DNA of 21,849 bases from PCC-7336 sp039817825 (GCA_039817825.1 JBCBVA010000063.1:1-21849), one strand, 5' to 3'. Positions 8,085 through 16,432 are shown, counted from the first letter of the stretch. Numbers and translations are program-made. Notes: generated by a model not told the origin, from the sequence alone.

Positions 8085-8468
8085 ATGGATAAGGAACTCA
8101 CCATTCAGCAGGCTGCTGAGATGACTGGATTGAGTGCCCACACACTGCGCTATTACGAGCGCTGTCAACTGATTGCTCCCATTGAAAGAGCATCCAGTGG
8201 GCACAGACGCTACTCGGCGGACGATATTCGCTGGATTGTTTTCCTTACTCGCTTGCGTTTGACGGGAATGCCCATCCGCCAAATGCAGGCATATGCCGTA
8301 CTTGCTCGCCAGCATCCGGATGCGCTTGAACAGCGACGCAAGCTATTGGAAGCTCATCGTCAGACGGTGTGCGAGCAAATTGAGAAGCTACAGAAAAATC
8401 TAGCCATTATCGACTGGAAAATTCAGCATTATGCAGATCTAGAAGCGCAGGGAAAAGTCAATGGTTGA
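8085..8468 (+). CDS. MerR-family transcriptional regulator
   Basis: The protein has 127 residues. The N-terminal winged helix-turn-helix reads LTIQQAAEMTGLSAHTLRYY followed by the family's ...L..P.R...GHRRYS..D. From residue 80 a coiled-coil dimerisation helix (LEQRRKLLEAHRQTVCEQIEKLQKNL) ends the protein. There are no metal-binding Cys in the MerR/ZntR positions, so it is likely one of the members that respond to organic or redox stress. It overlaps the next gene by 8 bases and is first in an apparent operon with a CMD-family protein and an aldo-keto reductase. No Shine-Dalgarno precedes the ATG and the predicted transcript starts at about that point, so translation may be leaderless. Confidence 0.9.
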   Translation: MDKELTIQQAAEMTGLSAHTLRYYERCQLIAPIERASSGHRRYSADDIRWIVFLTRLRLTGMPIRQMQAYAVLARQHPDALEQRRKLLEAHRQTVCEQIEKLQKNLAIIDWKIQHYADLEAQGKVNG

Positions 8469-8859
8469 TTCAAATCATCGTGAACGAAGCGTTGAATCCG
8501 AGCGATATCTTCGCGGTTGGCAAACGTTGAAGGGCATTGATGGCGATGCTGGAGAGCAAGTGATTTCAGGCTTGCAAGCCATTGCCCCAGACCTTGCCCA
8601 CTACATCATCGAATTTGCCTTCGGAGATATTTACACGCGCCCGGAGCTGGATGTGAAATCGCGGGAAATTGCCACGATCGCTGCTTTAACGGCTCTAGGC
8701 CACCCAAGAGCTCAACTTAAGGTTCACGTTCAAGCGGCTCTCAATGTTGGCTGCTCGCGTGAGGAAATTATTGAAATTGTGATGCAAATGGCTGTGTACG
8801 CGGGGTTTCCGGTAGCCATTAACGGCATGGCAGTCGTACGAGAGGTATTTGACGTATGA
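8461..8859 (+). CDS. Carboxymuconolactone decarboxylase family protein
   Basis: The 132-residue protein has the helical CMD fold: DVKSREIATIAALTALGHPR, then LKVHVQAALNVGCSREEIIE, then VMQMAVYAGFPVAINGM. These are the core motifs of gamma-carboxymuconolactone decarboxylase-like proteins. The redox-active CxxC pair of AhpD is absent; only one Cys is near that place (VGCS), so peroxidase activity of AhpD type is not supported. It overlaps the merR stop by 8 bases and its own stop overlaps the next ATG (ATGA), showing translational coupling. MerR, CMD-family and aldo-keto reductase genes are a recurrent neighbourhood, pointing to detoxification of reactive carbonyls or quinones. The substrate cannot be told from the sequence. 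Confidence 0.88.
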   Translation: MVDSNHRERSVESERYLRGWQTLKGIDGDAGEQVISGLQAIAPDLAHYIIEFAFGDIYTRPELDVKSREIATIAALTALGHPRAQLKVHVQAALNVGCSREEIIEIVMQMAVYAGFPVAINGMAVVREVFDV

Positions 8860-9829
8860 AGACTCGACACTTGGGCCAGGGATTGGACGTATCGGCAATC
8901 GGGTTGGGTTGCATGGGGATGTCCGAATTTTATAGTGGCCGAAACGATCGCGAATCGATCGCTACACTACATCGAGCGCTCGATTTGGGCATCAACTTCT
9001 TCGATACCGCAGACATGTACGGCCCTCATACCAATGAGGAGTTGCTCGGGCGGGCGATCGCGGACCGGCGCGATCGAGTAATTTTGGCGACCAAGTTTGG
9101 TGTTGTTCGTACCGACAATGGAGGCTTTGGTGGCATCAATGGCAGGCCCGAATACGTTCATCAAGCGTGTGAAGCCTCTCTCCGGCGGCTGGGCATTGAC
9201 GCCATCGATCTGTCTTACATAGAGTCGATCCGGAAGTGCCCATTGAAGAAACCGTCGGAGCCATGGCCACGTTGGTCGAGCAGGGCAAGGTTCGCTACTT
9301 GGGTCTGTCTGAAGCTGCGCCAGATACAATCCGTCGAGCCCATACCGTTCATCCGATCGCTGCCCTCCAAACGGAATATTCTTTATGGAGCCGCGAGCCA
9401 GAAGACGAGCTGTTGCCCACTGTGCGCGAGCTAGGCATCGGTTTTGTCCCCTATAGCCCTCTAGGTCGCGGCTTTTTGACTGGCGCGTTTCAGACTCCAG
9501 AAGACTTTGCTGCCGATGACTATCGTCGCTATTCTCCCCGATTTCAGGGGGAGAACTTTTATCGAAATCTCGCGCTGGTGGAGCGGGTTACAGACATAGC
9601 GCGAGAGAAAGAGGTGGCTCCAGCTCAGCTAGCTCTGGCTTGGTTGCTAGCCCAAGGTCATGACATTGTTCCCACTCCCGGTACAAAACGAGTGAAATAT
9701 TTGGAAGAAAACGCTGCTGCAGCCGACATAGAATTGTCATTCGACGATCGGGCTCGCATTAGCGAGGCTGCTCCACAAGGGATTACGGTTGGCGATCGCT
9801 ATCCTGACATGAGCAGTGTCAATCGCTAA
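8856..9829 (+). pseudogene. Aldo-keto reductase, broken by a frameshift
   Basis: Two frames together give one NADPH-dependent aldo-keto reductase of about 325 residues. The first frame (8856 to about 9218) has the start LGQGLDVSAIGLGCMGMSEF, the catalytic Asp and Tyr in FFDTADMYG, and the Lys in ILATKFG. The second frame (about 9215-9829) continues HRVDPEVPIEETVGAMATLV through VRYLGLSEA and VPTPGTKRVKYLEEN. At the junction the expected D-L-Y-Y-x-H-R is missing about four bases, a net -1 shift beside the catalytic His. No slippery heptamer is evident, so mutation or sequencing error is more likely than programmed shifting. It is coupled to the CMD gene by an ATGA overlap. Confidence 0.85.
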
Positions 9830-9874
9830 CTGCATTAGCTTCAATTCACCATCAGTCTCTATCTATTCGGGGCG

Positions 9875-10012
9875 ATGAGAAAAGTATTATGGCTTTTCGA
9901 CGAGCGCTCGCCCGAGGTGAAGGGATTCAAACTTCTACCGCAGGGATGGGTCATGGAGCGCACATTGGGATGCTTGCAGTGGTGCCGGCGATTGGATGGG
10001 AGCTACGAACTT
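9875..10012 (+). pseudogene. IS5-type transposase C-terminal remnant
   Basis: About 37 codons read RSPEVKGFKLLPQGWVMERT followed by L-x-W-C-R-R-L-D-x-S-Y-E. This matches the C-terminal block of IS5-family DDE transposases (KGF-x-VLP-x-RW-x-VERTFAWL...RRL-x-x-DYE), which contains the catalytic Glu. The flanks up to the broken aldo-keto reductase and down to the next gene show no other transposase motifs and I see no terminal inverted repeats. It is a dead fragment lying between two genes of the detoxification cluster. Confidence 0.65.
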
Positions 10013-10160
10013 AGGTTCGGCATGTCGGTATACAGAACGACCTGGTTTCGGTCCGCCGTGTTGAGATGCCTGTCGCAGACTATCTGCAGTCTCCTAGGAG
10101 CCGGTAACGCAGGATTGGCGTGCGGAATATACTGGTTTCCGGCCAACTATCTAACTCGCT

Positions 10161-11156
10161 ATGAAAGCCCTCATCCTGCGTCAGTACGGAGAGCATAGTC
10201 CGTTCGAGGAGATAGACTTACCCCGTCCTGCCGTTCTCGATGGGCACCTGCTGATTCGAGTGGCCGCCACCAGTGTTAATCCGGTGGATTACAAGATTCG
10301 CTTGCATGGGCCTAATTTTGCTCCCGAATTACCTGCCGTCTTGCACGGTGATGTGGCTGGGTATGTGGAAGAGGTTGGAGCCAATGTCAGTGGTTTCCAG
10401 CGAGGAGACGAGGTGTTTGCCTGTGCTGGCGGGGTGAATGGCATGGGGGGAGCGCTGGCGGAATTTATGCTGGCGGATGCGGCGTTGGTAGCCCGTAAGC
10501 CCAGTTCTTTGAACGTTCTTGCTGCTGCGGCTTTACCTTTGGTCTCCATTACTGCTTGGGAGAGCCTGATCGATCGCGCCCAACTGGCAGCCGGTCAGAC
10601 TGTGTTGGTTCACGGCGGTACCGGAGGGGTGGGGCATATCGGCGTTCAGTTGGCCAAGTGGGCGGGCTGTCAGGTCTTTGCAACGGTGTCTTCTGCTCGG
10701 AAAGCTCAACTGGTGCTGGAGCTAGGGGCTGATAGGGCGATCGACTATCGCTCGCAATCGGTTGCCGATTACGTGCGGGACTGTACTGGGGGCAAAGGGT
10801 TTGACGTGGTGTTTGACACGGTGGGTGGCGAGCATTTGGCGAAGTCGTTTGAGGCGGCGGCGATTGGTGGCGTGGTGTCTTGCATTTCCACCCGCACTGC
10901 GGTGGATTTGAGTGCGATGCATGCCAAGAATCTGTCGCTGCACGTGATTTTTATGTTGCTGCCCATGCTGCGCAATATGGGACGCGAGCATCATGGTGAG
11001 ATTTTGACTCAGGTGGCGACACTGGTGGATTCAGGACAGCTGTGCCCGCTAGTGGATGAGCGAACGTTTAGCTTTGCGGACGTGCTGGACGCACACGAGT
11101 ATTTGGTCTCCGGAAAGGCGATCGGCAAGGTGGTATTGCGACAAGATTGCTGGTAG
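10161..11156 (+). CDS. NADPH:quinone oxidoreductase-like MDR protein
   Basis: The protein has 331 residues and belongs to the medium-chain dehydrogenase/reductase superfamily. The N-terminal GroES-like domain (about 1-120) shows ATSVNPVDYKIR and LHGDVAGYVEEVG. The Rossmann domain carries VLVHGGTGGVGHIGVQLAK at about 148-166 for the nucleotide. The end, KAIGKVVL, is typical. No catalytic or structural zinc Cys/His set is present, so it is of the zinc-free quinone/enone reductase type. No clear Shine-Dalgarno precedes the ATG. It lies after the transposase remnant in the same direction as the MerR operon, so it may once have been part of that operon. Likely role: reduction of quinones or reactive enones in the cytosol. 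Confidence 0.88.
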   Translation: MKALILRQYGEHSPFEEIDLPRPAVLDGHLLIRVAATSVNPVDYKIRLHGPNFAPELPAVLHGDVAGYVEEVGANVSGFQRGDEVFACAGGVNGMGGALAEFMLADAALVARKPSSLNVLAAAALPLVSITAWESLIDRAQLAAGQTVLVHGGTGGVGHIGVQLAKWAGCQVFATVSSARKAQLVLELGADRAIDYRSQSVADYVRDCTGGKGFDVVFDTVGGEHLAKSFEAAAIGGVVSCISTRTAVDLSAMHAKNLSLHVIFMLLPMLRNMGREHHGEILTQVATLVDSGQLCPLVDERTFSFADVLDAHEYLVSGKAIGKVVLRQDCW

Positions 11157-11234
11157 CTCACTCGGTGATTTTTGGGCAAGCAATTTGTCTTAGGAGTACA
11201 GCTTTCTGCAGAACCCACCCACAAGGTAACTACC

Positions 11235-11314
11235 CTCCGAAATCAGCCTTGAATCTCCAATAAGGCTGACTGCAGGGCTTATCGGCAGAGCACTTACTCT
11301 CCGAAGTCAGCCTT
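11235..11314. repeat. Short direct and inverted repeats downstream of the tRNA
   Basis: CTCCGAAATCAGCCTT (11235-11250) recurs with one change at 11299-11314, 64 bases away. The first copy also forms an 8-bp perfect hairpin: TCAGCCTT (11243-11250) with AAGGCTGA (11262-11269). On the minus strand this lies just past the tRNA 3' end. There is no T-run, so it is not an obvious terminator. Confidence 0.5.
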
Positions 11315-11326
11315 AAAACATAACGA

Positions 11327-11400
11327 TCGGGATGACAGGATTCGAACCTGCGACCCTCTGCTCCCAAAGCAGATGCGCTACCAAACTGCGCTACATCCCG
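11327..11400 (-). tRNA. tRNA-Pro (anticodon UGG)
   Basis: The minus strand folds as a complete 74-base tRNA. The acceptor stem is CGGGATG/CATCCCG with discriminator A. The D-arm is GCGCAGTTTGGTAGCGC, the anticodon stem is TCTGC/GCAGA around TTTGGGA (anticodon TGG), and the T-arm loop is GTTCGAATC. The 3' CCA is not encoded. It lies upstream of, and in the same direction away from, nadE (which ends at 11432). Confidence 0.96.
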
Positions 11401-11431
11401 TAAGGCTTTTCTATAGTACCCCGATCGCCTT

Positions 11432-13084
11432 CTAACGACGAGCGATCGCCATTCTCCATCCCGTTCCAAAGGCGCGATCGGTCACCCGCAACCCCGGTGC
11501 TGCCTGCCGCCGCTTAAACTCCGCCCGCTTCACCAATGCCACAATCCGCTCCACCATCTGCGTTTCAAATCCCTGCTCCAGAATGGCTGCAGTCCCTAAA
11601 TGTTCCTCCACATGCAGTCGCAAGATTTCGTCCAGCAGGTCGTAAGGGGGCAAGCTATCAGAATCCTGCTGGTCGGGCTTCAATTCGGCAGAGGGAGGTT
11701 TCTCAATTGTGGAAATGGGAATCACCGCTCGCTCCCGATTCATCCATCGGGCTAGGGCGTAAACCTGAGTTTTGGGGACATCCGAAATCACCGCCAACCC
11801 ACCCGACATGTCGCCGTAGATGGTGCAATACCCCACTGCCAGCTCCGACTTATTGCCCGTGGTCAGCAATAGCCGCCCGAACTTATTGGAGATCGCCATC
11901 AGCAGGTTGCCGCGAATGCGGGACTGCAAATTTTCTTCTGCTATCCCCGGCGGCAATCCTTGGAACGTATCAGCCAATGCCTCGTCAAACGCTTGCATGA
12001 TTGGGGCGATCGCAATTTTCTCGGTCTTGATGCCCAAGTTCTTGACCAGCTCTACGGCATCATCAACGCTGCCTGTACTGCTATAGGGGGACGGCATCAG
12101 CACCCCCAACACGTTCTCTGTTCCGACAGCCTCTGCGGCGATCGCCGCCGTCACTGCCGAATCAATCCCTCCGGAGAGTCCGAGGACCGCTTGCGTGAAA
12201 CCACACTTGCGCATGTAATCCCGCGTTCCCAGCACCAGCGCTCGGTACAGCTCTTCTGCTGAGTCCTGGGGCCAACTCGCCTCAACCCCTCCACTAGTAC
12301 CAATAGTCCCCGTGCTAGCAAGCGGGTCAACGACAACGACATCCGGCTGGAATGCCGCGCCCTTCGCCAAGAGATGACCCTTGCGATCGAACGCGCAGCT
12401 TGCGCCATCAAAGACCAAATCGTCATTTCCCCCCACCTGATTGACATACAGCACCGGCAGACGGTGTTTGCGGGCGATCTCCCCCATCATCTTGACTCGC
12501 AACTGCTGTTTGCCCACACTGAACGGCGATGCGGACAGATTAATCACGAAGTCGGTCCCCGCTCGGGCCATTTCTTCAACCGGATCGATCGCGTAGCGGC
12601 GATGTTGCCAAAAATCGCGATCGTTCCAAATATCCTCGCAAATACTAATCCCCAGCGTTTTTCCGCCAAACTCCACCAGATTGAGCTCCTGCGCCGGTTC
12701 GAAATACCGATCTTCGTCAAACACGTCGTAGGTGGGTAATAACCGCTTGTGAAACATGCGGGCGATCTCCCCTCCCTGCAGCCAAGCTGCACTGTTATAT
12801 AGCGGTCGCCCCACTCCAGTTTCGTTTCTGGACACCGTCCCCACAATTGCCACAATCTCTGGAGGGAGAGAGCCAGCTAAAGCCTGCAACGTTTCGCCAG
12901 CCCGCTCGACAACATCCTGTCGCAGCAGCAAATCCCGTGGCGGATACCCCAACAGCGCTAGCTCAGAGGTCACCGCAATCGTTGCTCCAGCCGTTGCCGC
13001 GTGCTCCACTCCAGCCCGAATCAGCTCGGCATTTCCGGCTAAATCTCCCACAATTGGGTTCAGTTGAAGCAACGCAATGTTCAT
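11432..13084 (-). CDS. nadE: Glutamine-dependent NAD+ synthase
   Basis: The 550-residue enzyme converts deamido-NAD (NaAD) to NAD+ with glutamine and ATP, the last step of NAD biosynthesis. The N-terminal nitrilase-type glutaminase domain has its triad at Glu41 (TSELALLGYPPRDLL), Lys113 (FHKRLLPTY) and Cys149 (GISICEDIW). The C-terminal synthetase has the ATP-binding P-loop GLSGGIDSAVTAAIAAE with SGGIDS at 304-309, and later LLTTGNKSELAVGYCT. This two-domain form is shorter than the actinobacterial enzyme and typical of cyanobacteria and many other bacteria. The start at MNIALLQLNPIVGDLAGN was chosen because the family begins there; ten more in-frame residues upstream do not match it. It lies next to tRNA-Pro on the same strand. 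Confidence 0.96.
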   Translation of the reverse strand: MNIALLQLNPIVGDLAGNAELIRAGVEHAATAGATIAVTSELALLGYPPRDLLLRQDVVERAGETLQALAGSLPPEIVAIVGTVSRNETGVGRPLYNSAAWLQGGEIARMFHKRLLPTYDVFDEDRYFEPAQELNLVEFGGKTLGISICEDIWNDRDFWQHRRYAIDPVEEMARAGTDFVINLSASPFSVGKQQLRVKMMGEIARKHRLPVLYVNQVGGNDDLVFDGASCAFDRKGHLLAKGAAFQPDVVVVDPLASTGTIGTSGGVEASWPQDSAEELYRALVLGTRDYMRKCGFTQAVLGLSGGIDSAVTAAIAAEAVGTENVLGVLMPSPYSSTGSVDDAVELVKNLGIKTEKIAIAPIMQAFDEALADTFQGLPPGIAEENLQSRIRGNLLMAISNKFGRLLLTTGNKSELAVGYCTIYGDMSGGLAVISDVPKTQVYALARWMNRERAVIPISTIEKPPSAELKPDQQDSDSLPPYDLLDEILRLHVEEHLGTAAILEQGFETQMVERIVALVKRAEFKRRQAAPGLRVTDRAFGTGWRMAIARR

Positions 13085-13279
13085 AGCAGCTCGGGCAACA
13101 GGGCAGAAACTCACCCCACATTATCGACTGCCTGTCTATCTCGGGGCGTAGATTAGTGTTGTGTCAGCGTAGCAATGATGGGCGATCGCTTTCGTTCGGG
13201 CTTGCTGCAATGCATTCGTCGTTTGATGACCCCCTCATAGCAAGCCTGACAACCTAGCAGTCCAGAGTCCTAAACAGAA

Positions 13280-14002
13280 TTGAACCTGAGAGTGAATCAT
13301 CCTTACCCGCTACCCGCCACCCAAACCGGTATTTTGCGCAAACGCTACAAACGGTTTTTGTCCGACATCGAACTGGAATCGGGAGAACTGATTACCGCCC
13401 ACTGTCCCAATACTGGCCCCATGACCGGCGTCTGCGAGCTAGGGGCCCCGGTGTTAGTCAGCTATCATGACGATCCCAAACGCAAGCTCAAGTACACCTG
13501 GGAAGCTATTCGGGTGGATGATGTCTGGGTGGGGGTCAATACAGCCGCTCCAAATCGCATCGTGCGGCATGGCCTCGACCATGATTGGTTCCCAGAACTG
13601 ACGGGGTTTCAGAAACTGCGGCGGGAGGCTGCTTACGGCAGCCAAAAGAGCAAGATTGATTTCCTGCTGACCTCCTTCGACAGCCGCCTGACCTATGTGG
13701 AAGTGAAAAACACCACCTGGTGTGATGGCCCCAGGGCATTATTTCCCGATACCGTCACCACTCGCGGTCAAAAACATCTGCAAGAGCTGATGGAGATGGT
13801 GGAGGCCGGACACCGGGCCGTCATGCTCTATTTCATCCATCGCGGAGATTGTACGGAATTTTCTCCAGGAGACGAAAAAGATCCTGAATATGGAGCATTA
13901 TTGCGGCAAGCAGCAGACAAGGGCGTCGAAATTCTGCCGTATCGGTTTGACGTCACTCCTGAGGCTCTTAACTGTTTGGGGCGGGCCGAGTTGGTTTTGT
14001 AG
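13280..14002 (+). CDS. sfsA: SfsA family nuclease
   Basis: The protein has about 240 residues and matches SfsA (sugar fermentation stimulation protein) over its whole length. The N-terminal OB-like part has RKRYKRFLSDIEL and AHCPNTGPMTGV; then come NTAAPNRIV and the nuclease-like core KSKIDFLL...YVEVKNTT, with Asp, Glu and Lys in PD-(D/E)xK order; the end has DTVTTRGQKHLQEL and VMLYFIHR. E. coli SfsA was first described as a sugar-metabolism regulator and later given DNA/RNA-binding nuclease activity; the role in cyanobacteria is unclear. The first usable start is a TTG at 13280. A GTG at 13292 is equally possible, and neither has a good Shine-Dalgarno. A hairpin terminator follows about 160 bases downstream. 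Confidence 0.93.
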   Translation: MNLRVNHPYPLPATQTGILRKRYKRFLSDIELESGELITAHCPNTGPMTGVCELGAPVLVSYHDDPKRKLKYTWEAIRVDDVWVGVNTAAPNRIVRHGLDHDWFPELTGFQKLRREAAYGSQKSKIDFLLTSFDSRLTYVEVKNTTWCDGPRALFPDTVTTRGQKHLQELMEMVEAGHRAVMLYFIHRGDCTEFSPGDEKDPEYGALLRQAADKGVEILPYRFDVTPEALNCLGRAELVL

Positions 14003-14161
14003 GTACGAAACTCTATCAAGTGTCTAGAGAGGATTTCACGCTTGAACACAGGCTATAAGAGGAAGCACTTGTGCTGAAATTGTCTATCAGTACATCAGCT
14101 AGAAACCACGTTCGTTCTTGGCTCCGCTAGATATCAGTGAATCTTTATCGAACCATGAAGC

Positions 14162-14194
14162 AACCGCGATTCCAATTCTGGAACCGCGGTTTTT
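14162..14194 (+). terminator. Rho-independent terminator downstream of sfsA
   Basis: AACCGCG (14162-14168) pairs with CGCGGTT (14185-14191). Inside it TTCCA pairs with TGGAA around the loop ATTC, with one A-C mismatch between the two stems. The stem's last two T and the three that follow make a run of five T on the plus strand. No T-run follows on the minus strand, so it acts in the sfsA direction. Confidence 0.75.
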
Positions 14195-14349
14195 CATGTA
14201 TTCACAACATTTTGATGGTTTGACTCGCTCATCGATCGGGAAATCTACCCGAGAGAGTGTGAAGGCTTCTGCAAAGATTTTGAACATCACGATCTGTTTT
14301 TGCGTTCAAAATACAAGGTAGACAGTCGTCTCATTAACTTTGCAGAAAG

Positions 14350-14449
14350 ATAGCGATCGGCAAGTCGCTACGGAGAGTTTTCCAATCATCTCTCCTTATC
14401 AATTAAGGCTTCGATATGTCAACAGACTCCAGACCTTAAAGCGGCTTGC
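14350..14449 (+). repeat. Dispersed structured repeat, copy B
   Basis: This is the same 100-base unit as at 7808-7907, ungapped and about 72% identical. Its inverted arms are GCAAGTCGCT (14360-14369) and AGCGGCTTGC (14440-14449), exactly 80 bases apart as in copy A. One stem position is T-A in copy A and G-C here, a compensatory change; the next is C-G in A and a T-G wobble here. It ends 28 bases past the stop of the haloperoxidase gene. Confidence 0.7.
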
Positions 14450-14477
14450 CGTTCCATCATAAATACCCCGCTACGAG

Positions 14478-16277
14478 CTAATCGTCATCCTCTGATGAAG
14501 ATGCAGTTGAGGATATTGATATCGACTGACCGGTAATGCTGGAAAACTCGAAATCTCCCAGAATTTCCCTGTAGGTGAGCCTTAAGTCACGCAGCATACT
14601 GACAGCCATATTTTCCCCAAGGAGATTGCCACCAGTCTCTACGTTTGTGCCGGGAATAGTGCCGGCATTCCCTGATGTTGTTCCATCTGTGCGCCAGTGC
14701 ATGCCTGCACCGTCACGGAACAAGGTGACATTAGCAATTAGCTTATTCAGCTCGCCATGCACGGTTAAGACGGGGGCATCAGATAGAGGGACTAGGCTTG
14801 AGCCATCCTCATTCGGCACTTGCGGTTCATCAATCACGCTATCCTCAAACAGAGCTTTTGCGATTGTTGCCCCTGCAGCAATAAAGGCCGAATGTCCACC
14901 TGGATAGGAAGGATGGGTGGGGGACCCTTCTGGAAATCCCATGGGTAAGAGATAGGTTCCTTGTTCTGCATCACCGCGACCAAATTGACTATTTTGGAGA
15001 CGATTGTGCTCAAGAATCCGCTCCAGCACCGTTGTGGATGCCCAAACATCAGCCCCAGCACCAAACAACTCTCGGAAGCGATCTCCTCCAAAGTCTCCAA
15101 GCGTTCCCCGTCTAAACAGTTCGAGACGCTGGGCATAGACCTCAGGTCGTAGACGTCGATGAACGCACCACTTTTGGAACCAAGCATGTTTGAGGCCGTA
15201 AACGGCTGCCAGTCCGCTGGTGATAGTGATATCGGGTCCACCTAGGCTGCCAAAAGCATCGGCTGTTGTCATGAGGTCGGAGAAGTCACGGGTTTCTCCA
15301 GGACATTTCACATAGGGAATCGCTGCAGTAATCGCTGCCATTTTGCCGAGCAAAATAATGGTGGCCCACAGAGAAGATTGGTGAGGGAAGTCAACGTGTA
15401 CCCACTGTCCGGCATCTCGCAGTGTTGTAATGTAACGAGTCCCAACTAAGGTATCGCTATTGGTCGGATCGATGGTTCCATTGTTGACATCAAGCCAGGT
15501 CTGCAGATCTGTCATGTAGTCAAGACCCGGTTGTGGGAAGAGCTGCCGCTGATCGATGGGTTGATTGCCAAAATTAAAATCTTGCAAGAGAAACTGCGAA
15601 ACGTGAGGCCCATCAAAGCAGCCCTGATAGGGGCCTCTAAAGATTGTTTCTGGCGTACATTCAAACCCGAACTCATTCGCAAAGCCAAGACTATTTAAAT
15701 CGGTGCATGCATCTAGAATGAGGGAGCTACTGTCGTATTGAGCGAAGGGAATATCGCGACACAGAGCCATCCAGTAGCGTTCCACCATATCGACAGCTGT
15801 ATTACGACTGTCAAATGCTGGGGCCGGAGCCATTCGCGCGCCGTTGGAATCATTGCCAATCAGTTGAAAGGCATAAGAATTCAGAGGATTAACCAGGCGA
15901 CGAGGTGCAACTTCCGCACAATTTGTTGCAGGAGTTGCTTGGGCACCACCTAAAATCACCTGTTCGAATCCTGCCTGAGACTCTTCATCGAGAGCATTGA
16001 GTAGCGATTGAAACGACTTATCAATGACCAAACCATCAGAGTCGTGTTTCAGTGCTTTCGTAAATGATGCGAAACCAGGTAGGCCTAAAGCTGCGAATCT
16101 TTGCTCGTCATTGTTTATGTCAGGAGGCTCAGTAGTAAACTCTTGCGAAGCCAATCTGCGAACAGTATTTCGGAGCCGTCTGGCCTCCCTTTTTCGCTGT
16201 CTAAAATCTCGTCTGAAGTTAGCGTGGGTGGACGATTCGGGAGAATTGGGATGAGTCACGATCGATAATGTCCTCAA
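14478..16277 (-). CDS. Vanadium-dependent haloperoxidase family protein
   Basis: The 599-residue protein carries the vanadate-pocket motifs of the haloperoxidase/PAP2 superfamily: KWCVHRRLRPE (Lys369, Arg377), HPSYPGGHS (His455, Gly460, Gly461, His462) and FRDGAGMHWRTDG (Arg521, His527). The 8-residue Lys-Arg spacing and His455 five residues before the Gly-Gly-His resemble algal and cyanobacterial bromoperoxidases more than the fungal chloroperoxidase. Such enzymes use H2O2 and vanadate to oxidise halides. The usual Ser of PSGH is Gly460 here. The N-terminus is very basic (FRRDFRQRKREARRLRN) with no signal peptide, and the C-terminus is a Ser/Asp-rich tail. The start is a TTG at 16277; a GTG at 16259 is the alternative, and neither has a good Shine-Dalgarno. 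Activity is unproven. Confidence 0.88.
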   Translation of the reverse strand: MRTLSIVTHPNSPESSTHANFRRDFRQRKREARRLRNTVRRLASQEFTTEPPDINNDEQRFAALGLPGFASFTKALKHDSDGLVIDKSFQSLLNALDEESQAGFEQVILGGAQATPATNCAEVAPRRLVNPLNSYAFQLIGNDSNGARMAPAPAFDSRNTAVDMVERYWMALCRDIPFAQYDSSSLILDACTDLNSLGFANEFGFECTPETIFRGPYQGCFDGPHVSQFLLQDFNFGNQPIDQRQLFPQPGLDYMTDLQTWLDVNNGTIDPTNSDTLVGTRYITTLRDAGQWVHVDFPHQSSLWATIILLGKMAAITAAIPYVKCPGETRDFSDLMTTADAFGSLGGPDITITSGLAAVYGLKHAWFQKWCVHRRLRPEVYAQRLELFRRGTLGDFGGDRFRELFGAGADVWASTTVLERILEHNRLQNSQFGRGDAEQGTYLLPMGFPEGSPTHPSYPGGHSAFIAAGATIAKALFEDSVIDEPQVPNEDGSSLVPLSDAPVLTVHGELNKLIANVTLFRDGAGMHWRTDGTTSGNAGTIPGTNVETGGNLLGENMAVSMLRDLRLTYREILGDFEFSSITGQSISISSTASSSEDDD

Positions 16278-16432
16278 ACGATGGGGTATTCGCTTAGAAA
16301 TAGAAATACAGTCATGACTAGCCGTGATTCAGACCAAACTGAATCAAGTTGGAATCTTAACTAGTCCTAAGAAAACCGTCAGTTATTTGTTTTGAATCTC
16401 AAGGGGATTAGGAGCTGAGGAATCGTAGAGAT

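Larger units (their letters stand above)
14003..14477. other. Intergenic region between convergent sfsA and haloperoxidase genes
   Basis: This 475-base stretch holds a hairpin terminator (14162-14194) and the second copy of the dispersed repeat (14350-14449). Two opposed short frames, of 67 and 63 codons, overlap the terminator hairpin. They match nothing I recognise and are probably not genes. Confidence 0.5.
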
